Origin: JBGTLW01 sp041743835
Lineage (GTDB): Bacteria > Planctomycetota > Phycisphaerae > Phycisphaerales > Phycisphaeraceae
NCBI GenBank assembly: GCA_041743835.1
Contig: JBGTLW010000341.1
Coordinates: 1 to 64,000 of the forward strand
DNA length: 64,000 nt
Reading direction: 5' to 3'
Both the position numbers and the translations under genes were made by a program. Within the stretch, counting starts at the first letter, position 1. Each line of letters opens with the position of its first letter. Below, piece after piece: positions 55,504-63,533 of this stretch. The notes beneath the pieces are model-generated. The model did no database searches, had not been told where the DNA came from, and saw nothing but the letters and a program-made list of their open reading frames with translations.

Positions 55504-55926
55504 ATGCTTAGCGCTGAAGACAAGGCCCACCTCAAGACCCTGAGTATCTGCTGGTATGTCTATGCCGGGCTCAACGTGCTGGGCATGCTGTGCGGCGGAC
55601 TCTATGCCGTGCTTGGCGTCGTCGCGCTGTTCGCGGGTCAGGCTGAGAACGACGATGAGGCTGTCGTGATGGGGATCGTTTTCAGCGTGACCGGGGTGAT
55701 CGTCATGGTGTTGACGGTGCTGTCTGCGGTGCTCTTCTTCCTGACCGCAAAGGGGCTTGCCAACCACAAGCGCAAGACACTGATCTACATCTGCTCGGCC
55801 TTGGCTTGTCTCAATGTGCCGCTGGGCACGGTGCTTGGGATTTTCACGTTCATCGTGCTGGGCCGGCCGCAGGTGAAGGCGGCCTTTGAAGCACCCGCCG
55901 AGTGGGACAGGCCCCAGCCGTATTAA
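55504..55926 (+). CDS. Small integral membrane protein of unknown function
   Basis: A 140-residue protein with four membrane helices (LNVLGMLCGGLYAVLGVVAL, VVMGIVFSVTGVIVMVL and two more), and short charged loops. The C-terminal tail PAEWDRPQPY is polar. It resembles small unnamed membrane proteins common in planctomycetes. Its stop overlaps the convergent rmuC stop in the palindrome TTAA. Confidence 0.75.
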   Translation: MLSAEDKAHLKTLSICWYVYAGLNVLGMLCGGLYAVLGVVALFAGQAENDDEAVVMGIVFSVTGVIVMVLTVLSAVLFFLTAKGLANHKRKTLIYICSALACLNVPLGTVLGIFTFIVLGRPQVKAAFEAPAEWDRPQPY

Positions 55927-57281
55927 CCCTGGCCTTCGATGGCCTTGAGCTCGCGCGGGGCCTCGACCACCACAGGCAACGCACCCTCGGCGGGTAACTC
56001 CTTGTTGCTGTCCGCGCCGAACTCCTTGAACCGGCGCGCGCTTACCATCACCTGCGTCTCGTAGCTCCCCACAAACTTGTTGTAATGCTCCACGGTCTTG
56101 CCCACAGCCTTGCCCAGATTATCCAGGTGGCTGCACAGCGTGGCGATGCGGCTGTGAAGCTGCATCCCCAACTCGTTGACCTTCTGCGCGCTCTGGGCCA
56201 CCTGCTCCTCGCGCCACCCCATCGCCACCGCCTTGAGCAGCGCGATCAGTGTGGAGGGCGTCGCCAGCACGATGTTGCGGTTAAACGCCAGCTCCATCAG
56301 GTCGGACTTGCGCTGCAGCGCAGCTTGGAGGAATGATTCGCCGGGCAGAAACAGGATCACAAAATCAGGCGAGCGGGCGAACTGCTGCTGATAATCCTTG
56401 CTGGCAAGGTCGCTGATCTTCTCTTCCACGTGGCGGACAAATTGCAGGAAGAACACCTCGCGCTGCGCATCGTCGTCGCAGGCGATAGCGTCGAGGTAGG
56501 CGTTGATCGGGGCCTTGCTGTCCACTACGATCTGCCGACCCGCGGGCAGATTGACCACCATGTCCGGCCGACGTGCCCGGCCGTCGCTGTCGCTGCCGGT
56601 GACCTGCTCGGTGAAGTCGCATCGCTCGATCATCCCGGCGTACTCCGCCACGCGACGCATCTGCATCTCGCCCCACCGGCCACGCACCTCGGGTCGGCGC
56701 AGGGCTTTCACCAGATTGGCTGTCTCGCCGCGGAGCGTTTTCTGGTCATCCACCAGTGTGCCGACCAGTTGCCGCAGGCCCTGGTAAGCACCCTCCCGGT
56801 CTTTCTCGATCTTGCCGACCACCTCGGCGTGCTTGTCCAGGCTCTCGCGGATGGGCTTGAGCATCGCGTCGATGGCGGCCTTGCGCTGCTCGAGTTGAGC
56901 ACTTGCGTCCTTCTGCTCGCCCTTGAACTTCTGCTCCGCCAGTTGCAGGAACTGCTCGTTGGCCTGCTTTAGCACGTCCTGCGCCAGGACTCGGAACTTC
57001 TCATCCATCCCGTCGAGCTTGGTGCGTAGCTGGGCCAGTTGCACATCGCGGTCGGCCACGTGCTGACGGAGCTGGGTGATGTCTCTGTCGCGCTCAGCGA
57101 GGTCGGCCTGGTGCCGCGTGATCTGCTCGGCTTGCAGCGAGATGTTCTGTTGACTGAGGGAGAGGTCGGTTGTAAGCCGATCGCGTTGCACCACGATGCT
57201 CTGGCGGGCGTGCCAGAAGTGGACGCAGGCCGCGAGGGCTGCGGCCAAGGCGATCGACAATCCGATGACGGCATAGATCAT
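55923..57281 (-). CDS. rmuC: RmuC-family DNA recombination protein
   Basis: A 452-residue protein with one N-terminal membrane helix (VIGLSIALAAALAACVHFW), a long coiled coil to about residue 185, and the RmuC nuclease-like domain: RRPEVRGRWGEMQMRRVAEYAGM, DMVVNLPAGRQIVVDSKAPINAYLDA and FVILFLPGESFLQAA. E. coli RmuC limits recombination at inverted repeats. Length is normal. Confidence 0.95.
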   Translation of the reverse strand: MIYAVIGLSIALAAALAACVHFWHARQSIVVQRDRLTTDLSLSQQNISLQAEQITRHQADLAERDRDITQLRQHVADRDVQLAQLRTKLDGMDEKFRVLAQDVLKQANEQFLQLAEQKFKGEQKDASAQLEQRKAAIDAMLKPIRESLDKHAEVVGKIEKDREGAYQGLRQLVGTLVDDQKTLRGETANLVKALRRPEVRGRWGEMQMRRVAEYAGMIERCDFTEQVTGSDSDGRARRPDMVVNLPAGRQIVVDSKAPINAYLDAIACDDDAQREVFFLQFVRHVEEKISDLASKDYQQQFARSPDFVILFLPGESFLQAALQRKSDLMELAFNRNIVLATPSTLIALLKAVAMGWREEQVAQSAQKVNELGMQLHSRIATLCSHLDNLGKAVGKTVEHYNKFVGSYETQVMVSARRFKEFGADSNKELPAEGALPVVVEAPRELKAIEGQG

Positions 57282-57313
57282 GCCCGGATTCTAACGGTTC
57301 CGGGCTGGGGCCT

Positions 57314-57667
57314 TCACGCCTGAACGTCGAGGTGCCGGTACAGCGGCGTGGGCTGCGCGGGGTGCGTAGGGTCGTAGAGGTGGAGCTGCGCGGGGTCTGG
57401 CTCGGGTGAGCCGGCGGGGGCGCTTGGCTGGGCCTCGGCACCGCCCTCCCATAGCTTCTGGTAGCTCGGGGGCGGTTTGTCGGGCAGTTCCTGATCCGCA
57501 TCGTGCGTCGCGGCGGCAGACGACAGGTGCATCTGGAAGGCCTGGTAACTGGCCCGCTCGGCATCGCGGGACTCGCGCGCACGAGAATCCTGCACCCTAG
57601 CTTCACGCTGGGCGTTGTGGGCGGTCTGAGCCACCGCGGCGGCGATCCCTGTTCCCATGACGCTCAT
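57314..57667 (-). CDS. Small disordered protein of unknown function
   Basis: A 117-residue protein. The first 60 residues are helical and charged (TAHNAQREARVQDSRARESR), the rest is Pro-rich and probably disordered. I see no family. It has a start 32 bp upstream of rmuC's start in the same direction and its low complexity makes coding status uncertain. Confidence 0.5.
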   Translation of the reverse strand: MSVMGTGIAAAVAQTAHNAQREARVQDSRARESRDAERASYQAFQMHLSSAAATHDADQELPDKPPPSYQKLWEGGAEAQPSAPAGSPEPDPAQLHLYDPTHPAQPTPLYRHLDVQA

Positions 57668-57768
57668 ATAGTCTGTATCGGTCCAGACCTATGCGTGGCT
57701 TTTGCCTTGCGGGTTAATCCCTGAAAAACCGCCCCTGCGAGGGCTATAGGCGAGGCCCGGCCTGTCGA

Positions 57769-58389
57769 TCATTGTGCTGGCGGAGTCTTTTCACCAGCCC
57801 CGGTCGGCTTGGATGTCGAGCCAAGCGGTGTCAGGCCGGCCGCGAGCGCGACCACGAGCAGGAGAGCCACAAACAACGGCTTGAGCGACCACAGCGTCGC
57901 AGGCTGCGCAAGCACCAGCATGACCCACAGGCCGATGAGCCCGTACCGCACCGTGACCAGTCGGCCGAGCGTGGGCGACACGACCGCACGTCCGGCCGCA
58001 TCGGGCAGCGGCGCGACCACCGACTCCAGAATCATCACCGCCAGCAGCACCAGCACAACCGCCGTGGTCATCGGGACGATGTGGAGCACCTGCTCCCGCC
58101 CCAGTGCTCGATGGATCGAGGTTTCCACGTTGGCTCGCTGCGCGAGGTACTCATCGACCGCGATCTTGGTGACCCCCACAGCCTCCATGCGCTCAAGGTT
58201 GGCGGTCGTCTCAGCCCGGTGCGCCTCGAGCATGGCTTGGGCTTGCGTGGGGTCTGCCCCGCCGAACACCGAGCGGTGCAGGTCCGGCGCGGCCCGGCCA
58301 AGGATGCCCGGCCCGGCGAGCACACCCAACACAATCGCTGCGACAATGAGATACGCATGAGCGGGGGTGGCGTGGGGCAGCAGATTCAA
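57769..58389 (-). CDS. Membrane protein of unknown function
   Basis: A 206-residue protein. A first hydrophobic helix (AYLIVAAIVLGVLAGPGIL) is followed by an extracytoplasmic helical stretch (AQAMLEAHRAETTANLERM), and three further membrane helices at about 100-195 (IVPMTTAVVLVLLAVMILE, VMLVLAQPATLW, FVALLLVVALAAGL). Function unknown. It lies 117 bp downstream of mcsB on the same strand. Confidence 0.7.
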   Translation of the reverse strand: MNLLPHATPAHAYLIVAAIVLGVLAGPGILGRAAPDLHRSVFGGADPTQAQAMLEAHRAETTANLERMEAVGVTKIAVDEYLAQRANVETSIHRALGREQVLHIVPMTTAVVLVLLAVMILESVVAPLPDAAGRAVVSPTLGRLVTVRYGLIGLWVMLVLAQPATLWSLKPLFVALLLVVALAAGLTPLGSTSKPTGAGEKTPPAQ

Positions 58390-58505
58390 CGTGGCTTTGC
58401 GTGATGCGATGGCTGGCCTCGCTTCGGGTTAGGGGGTGTTCGGTGCGGTCCATGCGGGGCGGCGGAAGCAGGCCCACACGAGCGGGCCAGCGGCGGGGCC
58501 GAGCA

Positions 58506-59564
58506 CTAGCGTGCCCCAAGCCGTTGACGCACAAGCCGGGCACGCTCGACGCGCCGGTCCGCGGGCGTCATCTCCGCGTGCGCCAGCCGTTGCAGGTGCG
58601 CGGGCTGAATCAGCAGGAACAGCTCGTTGATCGTGCGGATGTCCGTCGTATCCAGTCGCCCCAGATTCACGCCCATGCGGACGTGGGAGAGCAGCGCAAG
58701 TGTCTCCTCGGTGCTCAGCACGCGGGCGTGGGTCAGCGTGGCCCAGGCGCGCCAGATCTTGTCATCCAATAGCGCGACGCGCTGCTTGAGTAACGCTTGC
58801 CGGGCCTGCTGCTCGTATGCGATGATCTGGGGGACGACGCTGGTTTCAAAATCCGCGAGGACCTCGGGCTCGGATTTGCCGATGGTGGACTGGTTCGAGA
58901 CCTGGAACAGGTCGCCCAGGGCCTCGGAGCCTTCACCAAACAGCCCACGGACCGCGAGGTGCATGTCGCGTGCGGCCCGCTTGACCTTCTCGATCTCGCC
59001 GGTGAGTTTGAGCGCTGGGAGGTGGAGCATCACGCTGACCCGGATGCCTGTGCCGACGTTGGTCGGGCACGCGGTCAGGTAACCGAAGCGCCGGCTGAAG
59101 GCGTAGTCCAGCCGTTCTTCGAGCACATCGTCGATGCGGTCGATCTGGTCGTAGGCCTCAGCTAGCTGCATGCCGCTGCGGAGCACCTGGATGCGCAGGT
59201 GGTCCTCCTCGTTGATCATGATGGCGAAGGTTTCATCCCCGCCGATCGCCACGGCCCGGGCGACGCCGTCGGCCTCGGCGTGGTGCTTGGAAATCAGGTG
59301 ACGCTCCACCAACAAGTGGCGGTCCAGAATCGGGCTCGACTCCAGGTCCACCCAAAGCACGTTCTCCGCAAGCCGCTTGGTGCAAATCTGCTCGTGACAG
59401 GCATCGATGATCTCACGCTGCTGCCGCTTGTTCGAGCGGTTGACATACGGGAAGCCCGCGAGGTTTCGCGCCAGACGGACCCGGCTGGAGATGACAATTT
59501 CGCTGTGTGGCCCCGCGCCCTTGAGCCATTCCCCCGCGTGGTCGGTGATCTTGGTGAGGCTCAT
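58506..59564 (-). CDS. mcsB: Protein-arginine kinase McsB
   Basis: A 352-residue kinase of the phosphagen-kinase fold that phosphorylates protein arginines. SEIVISSRVRLARN binds ATP phosphates, INEEDHLRIQ holds the catalytic Glu pair (119-120), and the reactive Cys166 lies in ACPTNVGTGIRVSVMLHLP. The catalytic domain therefore looks intact. At the C-terminus the phosphoarginine-binding motif RDxxRA of Bacillota is replaced by RRVERA (337-342). It overlaps the upstream mcsA by four bases. Confidence 0.95.
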   Translation of the reverse strand: MSLTKITDHAGEWLKGAGPHSEIVISSRVRLARNLAGFPYVNRSNKRQQREIIDACHEQICTKRLAENVLWVDLESSPILDRHLLVERHLISKHHAEADGVARAVAIGGDETFAIMINEEDHLRIQVLRSGMQLAEAYDQIDRIDDVLEERLDYAFSRRFGYLTACPTNVGTGIRVSVMLHLPALKLTGEIEKVKRAARDMHLAVRGLFGEGSEALGDLFQVSNQSTIGKSEPEVLADFETSVVPQIIAYEQQARQALLKQRVALLDDKIWRAWATLTHARVLSTEETLALLSHVRMGVNLGRLDTTDIRTINELFLLIQPAHLQRLAHAEMTPADRRVERARLVRQRLGAR

Positions 59565-60076
59565 CGGGAGACACCTTCCATCTTGCGGATGTCATCGCGG
59601 AGCCTCGCCGCAAGCTCGTAATCCTCGGCTTCGACCGCGATATCCAGCCGCTTGCGCATCCTCTGGAGCTGCACCTGCCGGGCTTCCCCCGCGCCGGCCC
59701 GCCGGGGAACCTTCCCGACGTGATGCGTCGCGCCCTCGTGTGCCCGCTCCAGCAATGGCCCGAGCGGGCCCTCGAAGGCCTTGTAGCAGCCGGGGCAACC
59801 CAGCAGGCTGCTGTCCCTGAACGCGGCAAAGCTCAGGCCACAGTCCTCACAGACAAGCTCCGCCCCGCGTGCCTCGGCCCCAGCCGCGACGCTCCCGCCA
59901 TGCATCTTCACGAAGTTGGTCAGTAGCTCGCCAATCGGCGCGTGCACCGCCTTGATCGCCAGCCCGTCTTCCGCGGCATGGGCATCGCAGAGGTGCTTCT
60001 CGATCTTCTGGCCCTTGATGATGTCCACCGCGTGGTGGGTCGCAGGGCGGGCACATTTATCACATTTGCGTTTCAC
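59561..60076 (-). CDS. mcsA: McsA-like activator of protein-arginine kinase
   Basis: From a GTG at 60076 (VKRKCDKC) the product has 171 residues; an ATG at 60154 would add 26 residues. The first zinc site is CDKCARPATHHAV with HLCDAH, the second CEDCGLSFAAFRDSSLLGCPGCYKAF, both of the McsA plan. The C-terminus contains a UvrB/UvrC-type motif (MRKRLDIAVEAEDYELAARLRDDIRKM). In Bacillota McsA activates McsB. The unit mcsA-mcsB is translationally coupled; clpC and ctsR, usual neighbours there, are absent. Confidence 0.9.
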   Translation of the reverse strand: MKRKCDKCARPATHHAVDIIKGQKIEKHLCDAHAAEDGLAIKAVHAPIGELLTNFVKMHGGSVAAGAEARGAELVCEDCGLSFAAFRDSSLLGCPGCYKAFEGPLGPLLERAHEGATHHVGKVPRRAGAGEARQVQLQRMRKRLDIAVEAEDYELAARLRDDIRKMEGVSR

Positions 60077-60192
60077 GCGCAATACATCCTGGTCGGTGAA
60101 TGAACCCCTTACATGATACGCGGACCGGGAGCCGATGACACGCCATAAAGCCAACGAACTTCAACCGCACGCCATTTGACCCGCCTCAGCGT

Positions 60193-61158
60193 TTATGGCC
60201 GGCTGGACGCTGGGGCATCGGGGTCCGGCGGGAGCAGCGCAGCAAAAACCACAGTATCACCCGCAACTCGGTCGGCCGCGGCAAGCTGCGCCTCGGTCAG
60301 CAACGCGACGAACTGGGCAGGCGTCAACTCCCGCTGAGCGAGGTAGGCGACAAACTGCGCCTCATTGACACCCAGCCCTACCGCTTCAGCGGGCATCGCT
60401 ACCATGCGGTGCTTCTGGCCGTAACGCCGGCCGGTCGGCTCGTATGTGACCAGCGCGATCTGCAATCCCGCGTCCTTCGGCCCCTTCCAGCGGGCCTTGG
60501 GCTCGAGACCACGCGTCGGGAACCCCGTCAGGCGGAACTCCTGTCGAAACCCCCGATCCTTCTGCCGCTCAGCCAGTTCATCCCGAAACAGGTACTGCTG
60601 AGCGATCTGCTGCGACACGGCCGAGCGGTCCACGCCCCGATCCACCAACGCCGATTCATCCGCCCGGCGGTCACGGGTGAGCTGCGTCGGATCAATGAGC
60701 TGGGCGCTTTGCACCAGCATGTCATCCGGCCCCAACACCTCCACCACCTCAACAGATTCCAGGTATCCGTACTGCCCCATACGCAGGCCCGGCAGCGCCA
60801 TCGCCAACGCTTCACACTCCGCATTAGGTGGGCTGATGGTCCGTGTCACTTTCAAGGAGCCATCTCCCACGCTCTCGCGTACACGCCGAGTCAGCTCTTC
60901 GCGTGCCTGCGGCACGGTCATGCCGGTGCTGCTGGGGGTGCGTCGGTCGAAATGCGGGACGATGACATACGCATCCTGATGCTGCGTGACACAGCGTGCA
61001 AACCGGCCGTAATTTTTACGCCAGACGTCGTAGGTTGCGGGGTCCATGCCGTGCCGCGTGTCCTGCGCGCCCGCGGGCAGCGCGACCAGGCTCAGCGCCA
61101 CAAGCCCCAGCAAGCTGTAAGCCTGTACCACTAGAAGCTGTCGGTTTCTGAATCTCAT
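60193..61158 (-). CDS. Secreted protein of unknown function
   Basis: From the ATG at 61158, one base after the larE stop, the product has 321 residues with a signal peptide ending ALPAGAQ. The mature protein is basic, with repeated Arg-rich segments (LIDPTQLTRDRRADESALVD, then YLFRDELAERQKDRGFRQEF). I recognise no family. The stop-start contact with larE implies translational coupling. Confidence 0.75.
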   Translation of the reverse strand: MRFRNRQLLVVQAYSLLGLVALSLVALPAGAQDTRHGMDPATYDVWRKNYGRFARCVTQHQDAYVIVPHFDRRTPSSTGMTVPQAREELTRRVRESVGDGSLKVTRTISPPNAECEALAMALPGLRMGQYGYLESVEVVEVLGPDDMLVQSAQLIDPTQLTRDRRADESALVDRGVDRSAVSQQIAQQYLFRDELAERQKDRGFRQEFRLTGFPTRGLEPKARWKGPKDAGLQIALVTYEPTGRRYGQKHRMVAMPAEAVGLGVNEAQFVAYLAQRELTPAQFVALLTEAQLAAADRVAGDTVVFAALLPPDPDAPASSRP

Positions 61159-61159
61159 G

Positions 61160-61996
61160 TTACGCACTCCCTGTCTGCCCCACGGTCAGCATCGCGTTGC
61201 CGGACCCGCTTCGGAAACCCTCCATGTCCAGCGCCACATAGGTGTAACCCGCAGCCTTCAAGGCGTCCACCACACGCTGCCGCGTCTGGTCTTCGATCAG
61301 CCTCGGCATCTGGTCGTGTGGGACTTCCAATCGGGCGACCTGCTCGTGGTGACGGACACGGAAGCCACGGAAACCAAGGTCGTGCAGCGCAGCCTCGGCA
61401 CGCTCGACCTGTGCCAGGCGCTGGGGGGTCACCTCGCTGCCGTATGGAATCCGGCTGGCGAGGCACGCGGCGGCGGGCTTATCTGCATTGGGCAAGCCCA
61501 GGTGCTCAGCGATCGCACGCACATCCGCCTTACACAGGCCGGCTTCGATCAGAGGGCTGATGACGCTGGCTTCGTCCGCAGCCCGCAGGCCGGGGCGGTG
61601 GTCGCCCAGGTCATCGGTATTGGTGCCGTTGGCGATGTACCTGACGCCCAACTCGGCCGCGGTTGCTGAGAGCGTGTCGTAGAGGTGGGTCTTGCAGAAG
61701 TAACAGCGGTCGCCCGCGTTGGCCTGGTAGCCCGCGTCGTTCATCTCGCCGGGGGCCACCACGATCAGATTCAGGTCCTGCGACGCGGCCAGCTTCAACG
61801 CCATCGCCAACTCCCGCCGGGGCAGCGAGGGCGAGTCTCCGATCGCAGCGGGGGCATTGTCCTTGCCCAGCGCGATGCGGGCCGCAACCGCCACGACGGT
61901 GGAATCCACCCCGCCCGAGTACGCGGTCAGCACCCGCCCCCGGGGGGTCAGTGCGGCCACAAGGCGGTCCAGAAGCTTAGCGGGCGTATCCTTCAT
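61160..61996 (-). CDS. larE: LarE-type ATP-dependent sulfur transferase
   Basis: From the ATG at 61996 the product has 278 residues. SGGVDST (27-33) is the PP-loop, RCYFCKTHLYD gives Cys98 and Cys101, and DKPAAACLASRIPYGS gives Cys178, the position of the sacrificial Cys. Three conserved Cys suggest the [4Fe-4S]-type LarE rather than the single-Cys Lactiplantibacillus type. LarE makes the thiocarboxylate groups of the nickel-pincer cofactor with LarB and LarC, which are not in this window. Confidence 0.92.
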   Translation of the reverse strand: MKDTPAKLLDRLVAALTPRGRVLTAYSGGVDSTVVAVAARIALGKDNAPAAIGDSPSLPRRELAMALKLAASQDLNLIVVAPGEMNDAGYQANAGDRCYFCKTHLYDTLSATAAELGVRYIANGTNTDDLGDHRPGLRAADEASVISPLIEAGLCKADVRAIAEHLGLPNADKPAAACLASRIPYGSEVTPQRLAQVERAEAALHDLGFRGFRVRHHEQVARLEVPHDQMPRLIEDQTRQRVVDALKAAGYTYVALDMEGFRSGSGNAMLTVGQTGSA

Positions 61997-62109
61997 CTTG
62001 CTCAATTCTAACCCACCCGACGGCACAGAGTTGGCCCGCCTGATTCTTTTCCTGCCAACATCGACAACACGCAGTTCACACCCTGCCCCGCCGCTAAACC
62101 CGCTCGCGC

Positions 62110-63030
62110 TTACGCCAGCGCTAGCGCCGCGGCCAGCGACAGAATGCTCAGCACCGTGCTGATGACGATGGTGCTGGCCGCGAGCCCCGGGTCGCCCCGC
62201 AGTTGCACCGCAAGCACATAAGAGGCCACCGCTGTCGGCGTCGCGGCGAAAATCAACACGATCACACGCTCCGAGCGATCCAGCCCCACCAGCACCGAAA
62301 GCCCAAGCACGACCGCCGGCAAAAGGACCAGCTTGACGAGCGCACAGGCGACCCCGGCCGCGGCGTGGCGGTGGACTTTGTACGTCGCCACCGCACCGCC
62401 AAGGCTCAGCAACGCCAGCGGGGCCGCGGTATCGCCCAGCAGTTCCAGCGTATGCAGCACCGGCGGCCAGGGGGGCAGACGCAACCACGCCAACAGCAAC
62501 CCCAACGCACACGACAGCAGCAGCGGGTTGGTCACCATCGACCGCACCAACCGCAGCGGTGTGCCGCGGTCAAACCGCTGCTGTGCGATCGAAAGCACCA
62601 CCACCCCCATCACGTTGTAGAGCAGCACCGCGGGTGCAAGCACCAGCACCGCCCGCGAGATGATGCTGGCATCGCCCTGCACCGCAAGCACCAGCACCGG
62701 GAGGCCCACAAACGCCAGGTTCCCACGGAAACTGGCCTGAGCAAACACGCCACGAGACGAAGCGGGCAAGCCGATCGCCCAACCAATCACATAACTGGCG
62801 AGCATCGCGATCACCGACGCGGCACAGAACACAAGTATCATCCCATTCGCGCCGCCAAGCGAGGTGGCGACCGAGAGCTTGGCGATAAACAACGCGGGCA
62901 ACGCCACCCAATACACCAGCCGATCCAGGCCCTGACGGAACGCCCCATCAAAGAACCCGGCACGCAACAACACCGCCCCCGCAGCAACCAGCAACACGAT
63001 CGGTAGGAGTGACGCGATGATCTGCGACAT
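62110..63030 (-). CDS. AEC-family (auxin efflux carrier-like) transporter
   Basis: From the ATG at 63030 the product has 306 residues with about ten membrane helices in the 5+5 AEC plan: SLLPIVLLVAAGAVLLRAGF at the start, QASFRGNLAFVGLPVLVLA with the conserved RGN, and a C-terminal AATPTAVASYVLAVQLRGDP. AEC carriers export or import organic acids; the substrate is unknown. Confidence 0.92.
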   Translation of the reverse strand: MSQIIASLLPIVLLVAAGAVLLRAGFFDGAFRQGLDRLVYWVALPALFIAKLSVATSLGGANGMILVFCAASVIAMLASYVIGWAIGLPASSRGVFAQASFRGNLAFVGLPVLVLAVQGDASIISRAVLVLAPAVLLYNVMGVVVLSIAQQRFDRGTPLRLVRSMVTNPLLLSCALGLLLAWLRLPPWPPVLHTLELLGDTAAPLALLSLGGAVATYKVHRHAAAGVACALVKLVLLPAVVLGLSVLVGLDRSERVIVLIFAATPTAVASYVLAVQLRGDPGLAASTIVISTVLSILSLAAALALA

Positions 63031-63098
63031 GACATGCAACCGAAGGCGTTGTGGTTCTTGATTCTGAACTGCCCCGCGTGGAAGCGGGAAACCAGCCA

Positions 63099-63473
63099 TC
63101 ACGTGGCGGTAGCGCCGGGGTTGAGCAGGTCGGGCAGGCTGCTGGCAAAAGCGCCTTTGGTGAGCACGCGGTCAGCCCCCCGCTCCCTGGCCTGTTGGAG
63201 CAAGTCTGTCAGCACATGGCTGGCGAACACCACGACCGGCAAGGCGGGGTCGTGGGCCTTCACCTGCGTGACCATGTCCAGCACGTGGTCGCCCGCTTCG
63301 AGGTCCAGGAACACAGCCCGAACCGCATCGTTAGGCTTGCCATCCTCAACACGGCTCAGCCGATTGCTCAACATCTGCGTATCACGCACCGGCCGCGTCA
63401 CCACGCCCAGAGCCTCCGCGGTCGAACGCACCTTGGTTGCAAAAATCAGGTCCGAGCAGCAATAAACAATCAT
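63099..63473 (-). CDS. Degenerate receiver-domain protein
   Basis: From the ATG at 63473 the product has 124 residues, one receiver-like alpha/beta domain. AVFLDLEAG has a possible phospho-Asp, VVVFASHV the Ser and VLTKGAF the Lys, but the N-terminal acidic pair is absent (MIVYCCSDLIFATKV). It is therefore probably a pseudo-receiver that does not receive phosphate in the standard way. It lies between nadD and the AEC gene, in the same direction as both. Confidence 0.75.
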   Translation of the reverse strand: MIVYCCSDLIFATKVRSTAEALGVVTRPVRDTQMLSNRLSRVEDGKPNDAVRAVFLDLEAGDHVLDMVTQVKAHDPALPVVVFASHVLTDLLQQARERGADRVLTKGAFASSLPDLLNPGATAT

Positions 63474-63533
63474 GTCGCCAGTGTAGCGGGAACCGATCGG
63501 GCAGATGGATCGCCACACAATGCAATCCAACAC

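Noticed and set aside
61997..62512. N-terminal extension of LarE into the AEC transporter gene
   Set aside because: The family start coincides with the ATG at 61996, and the longer frame overlaps a clear membrane transporter gene on the same strand.
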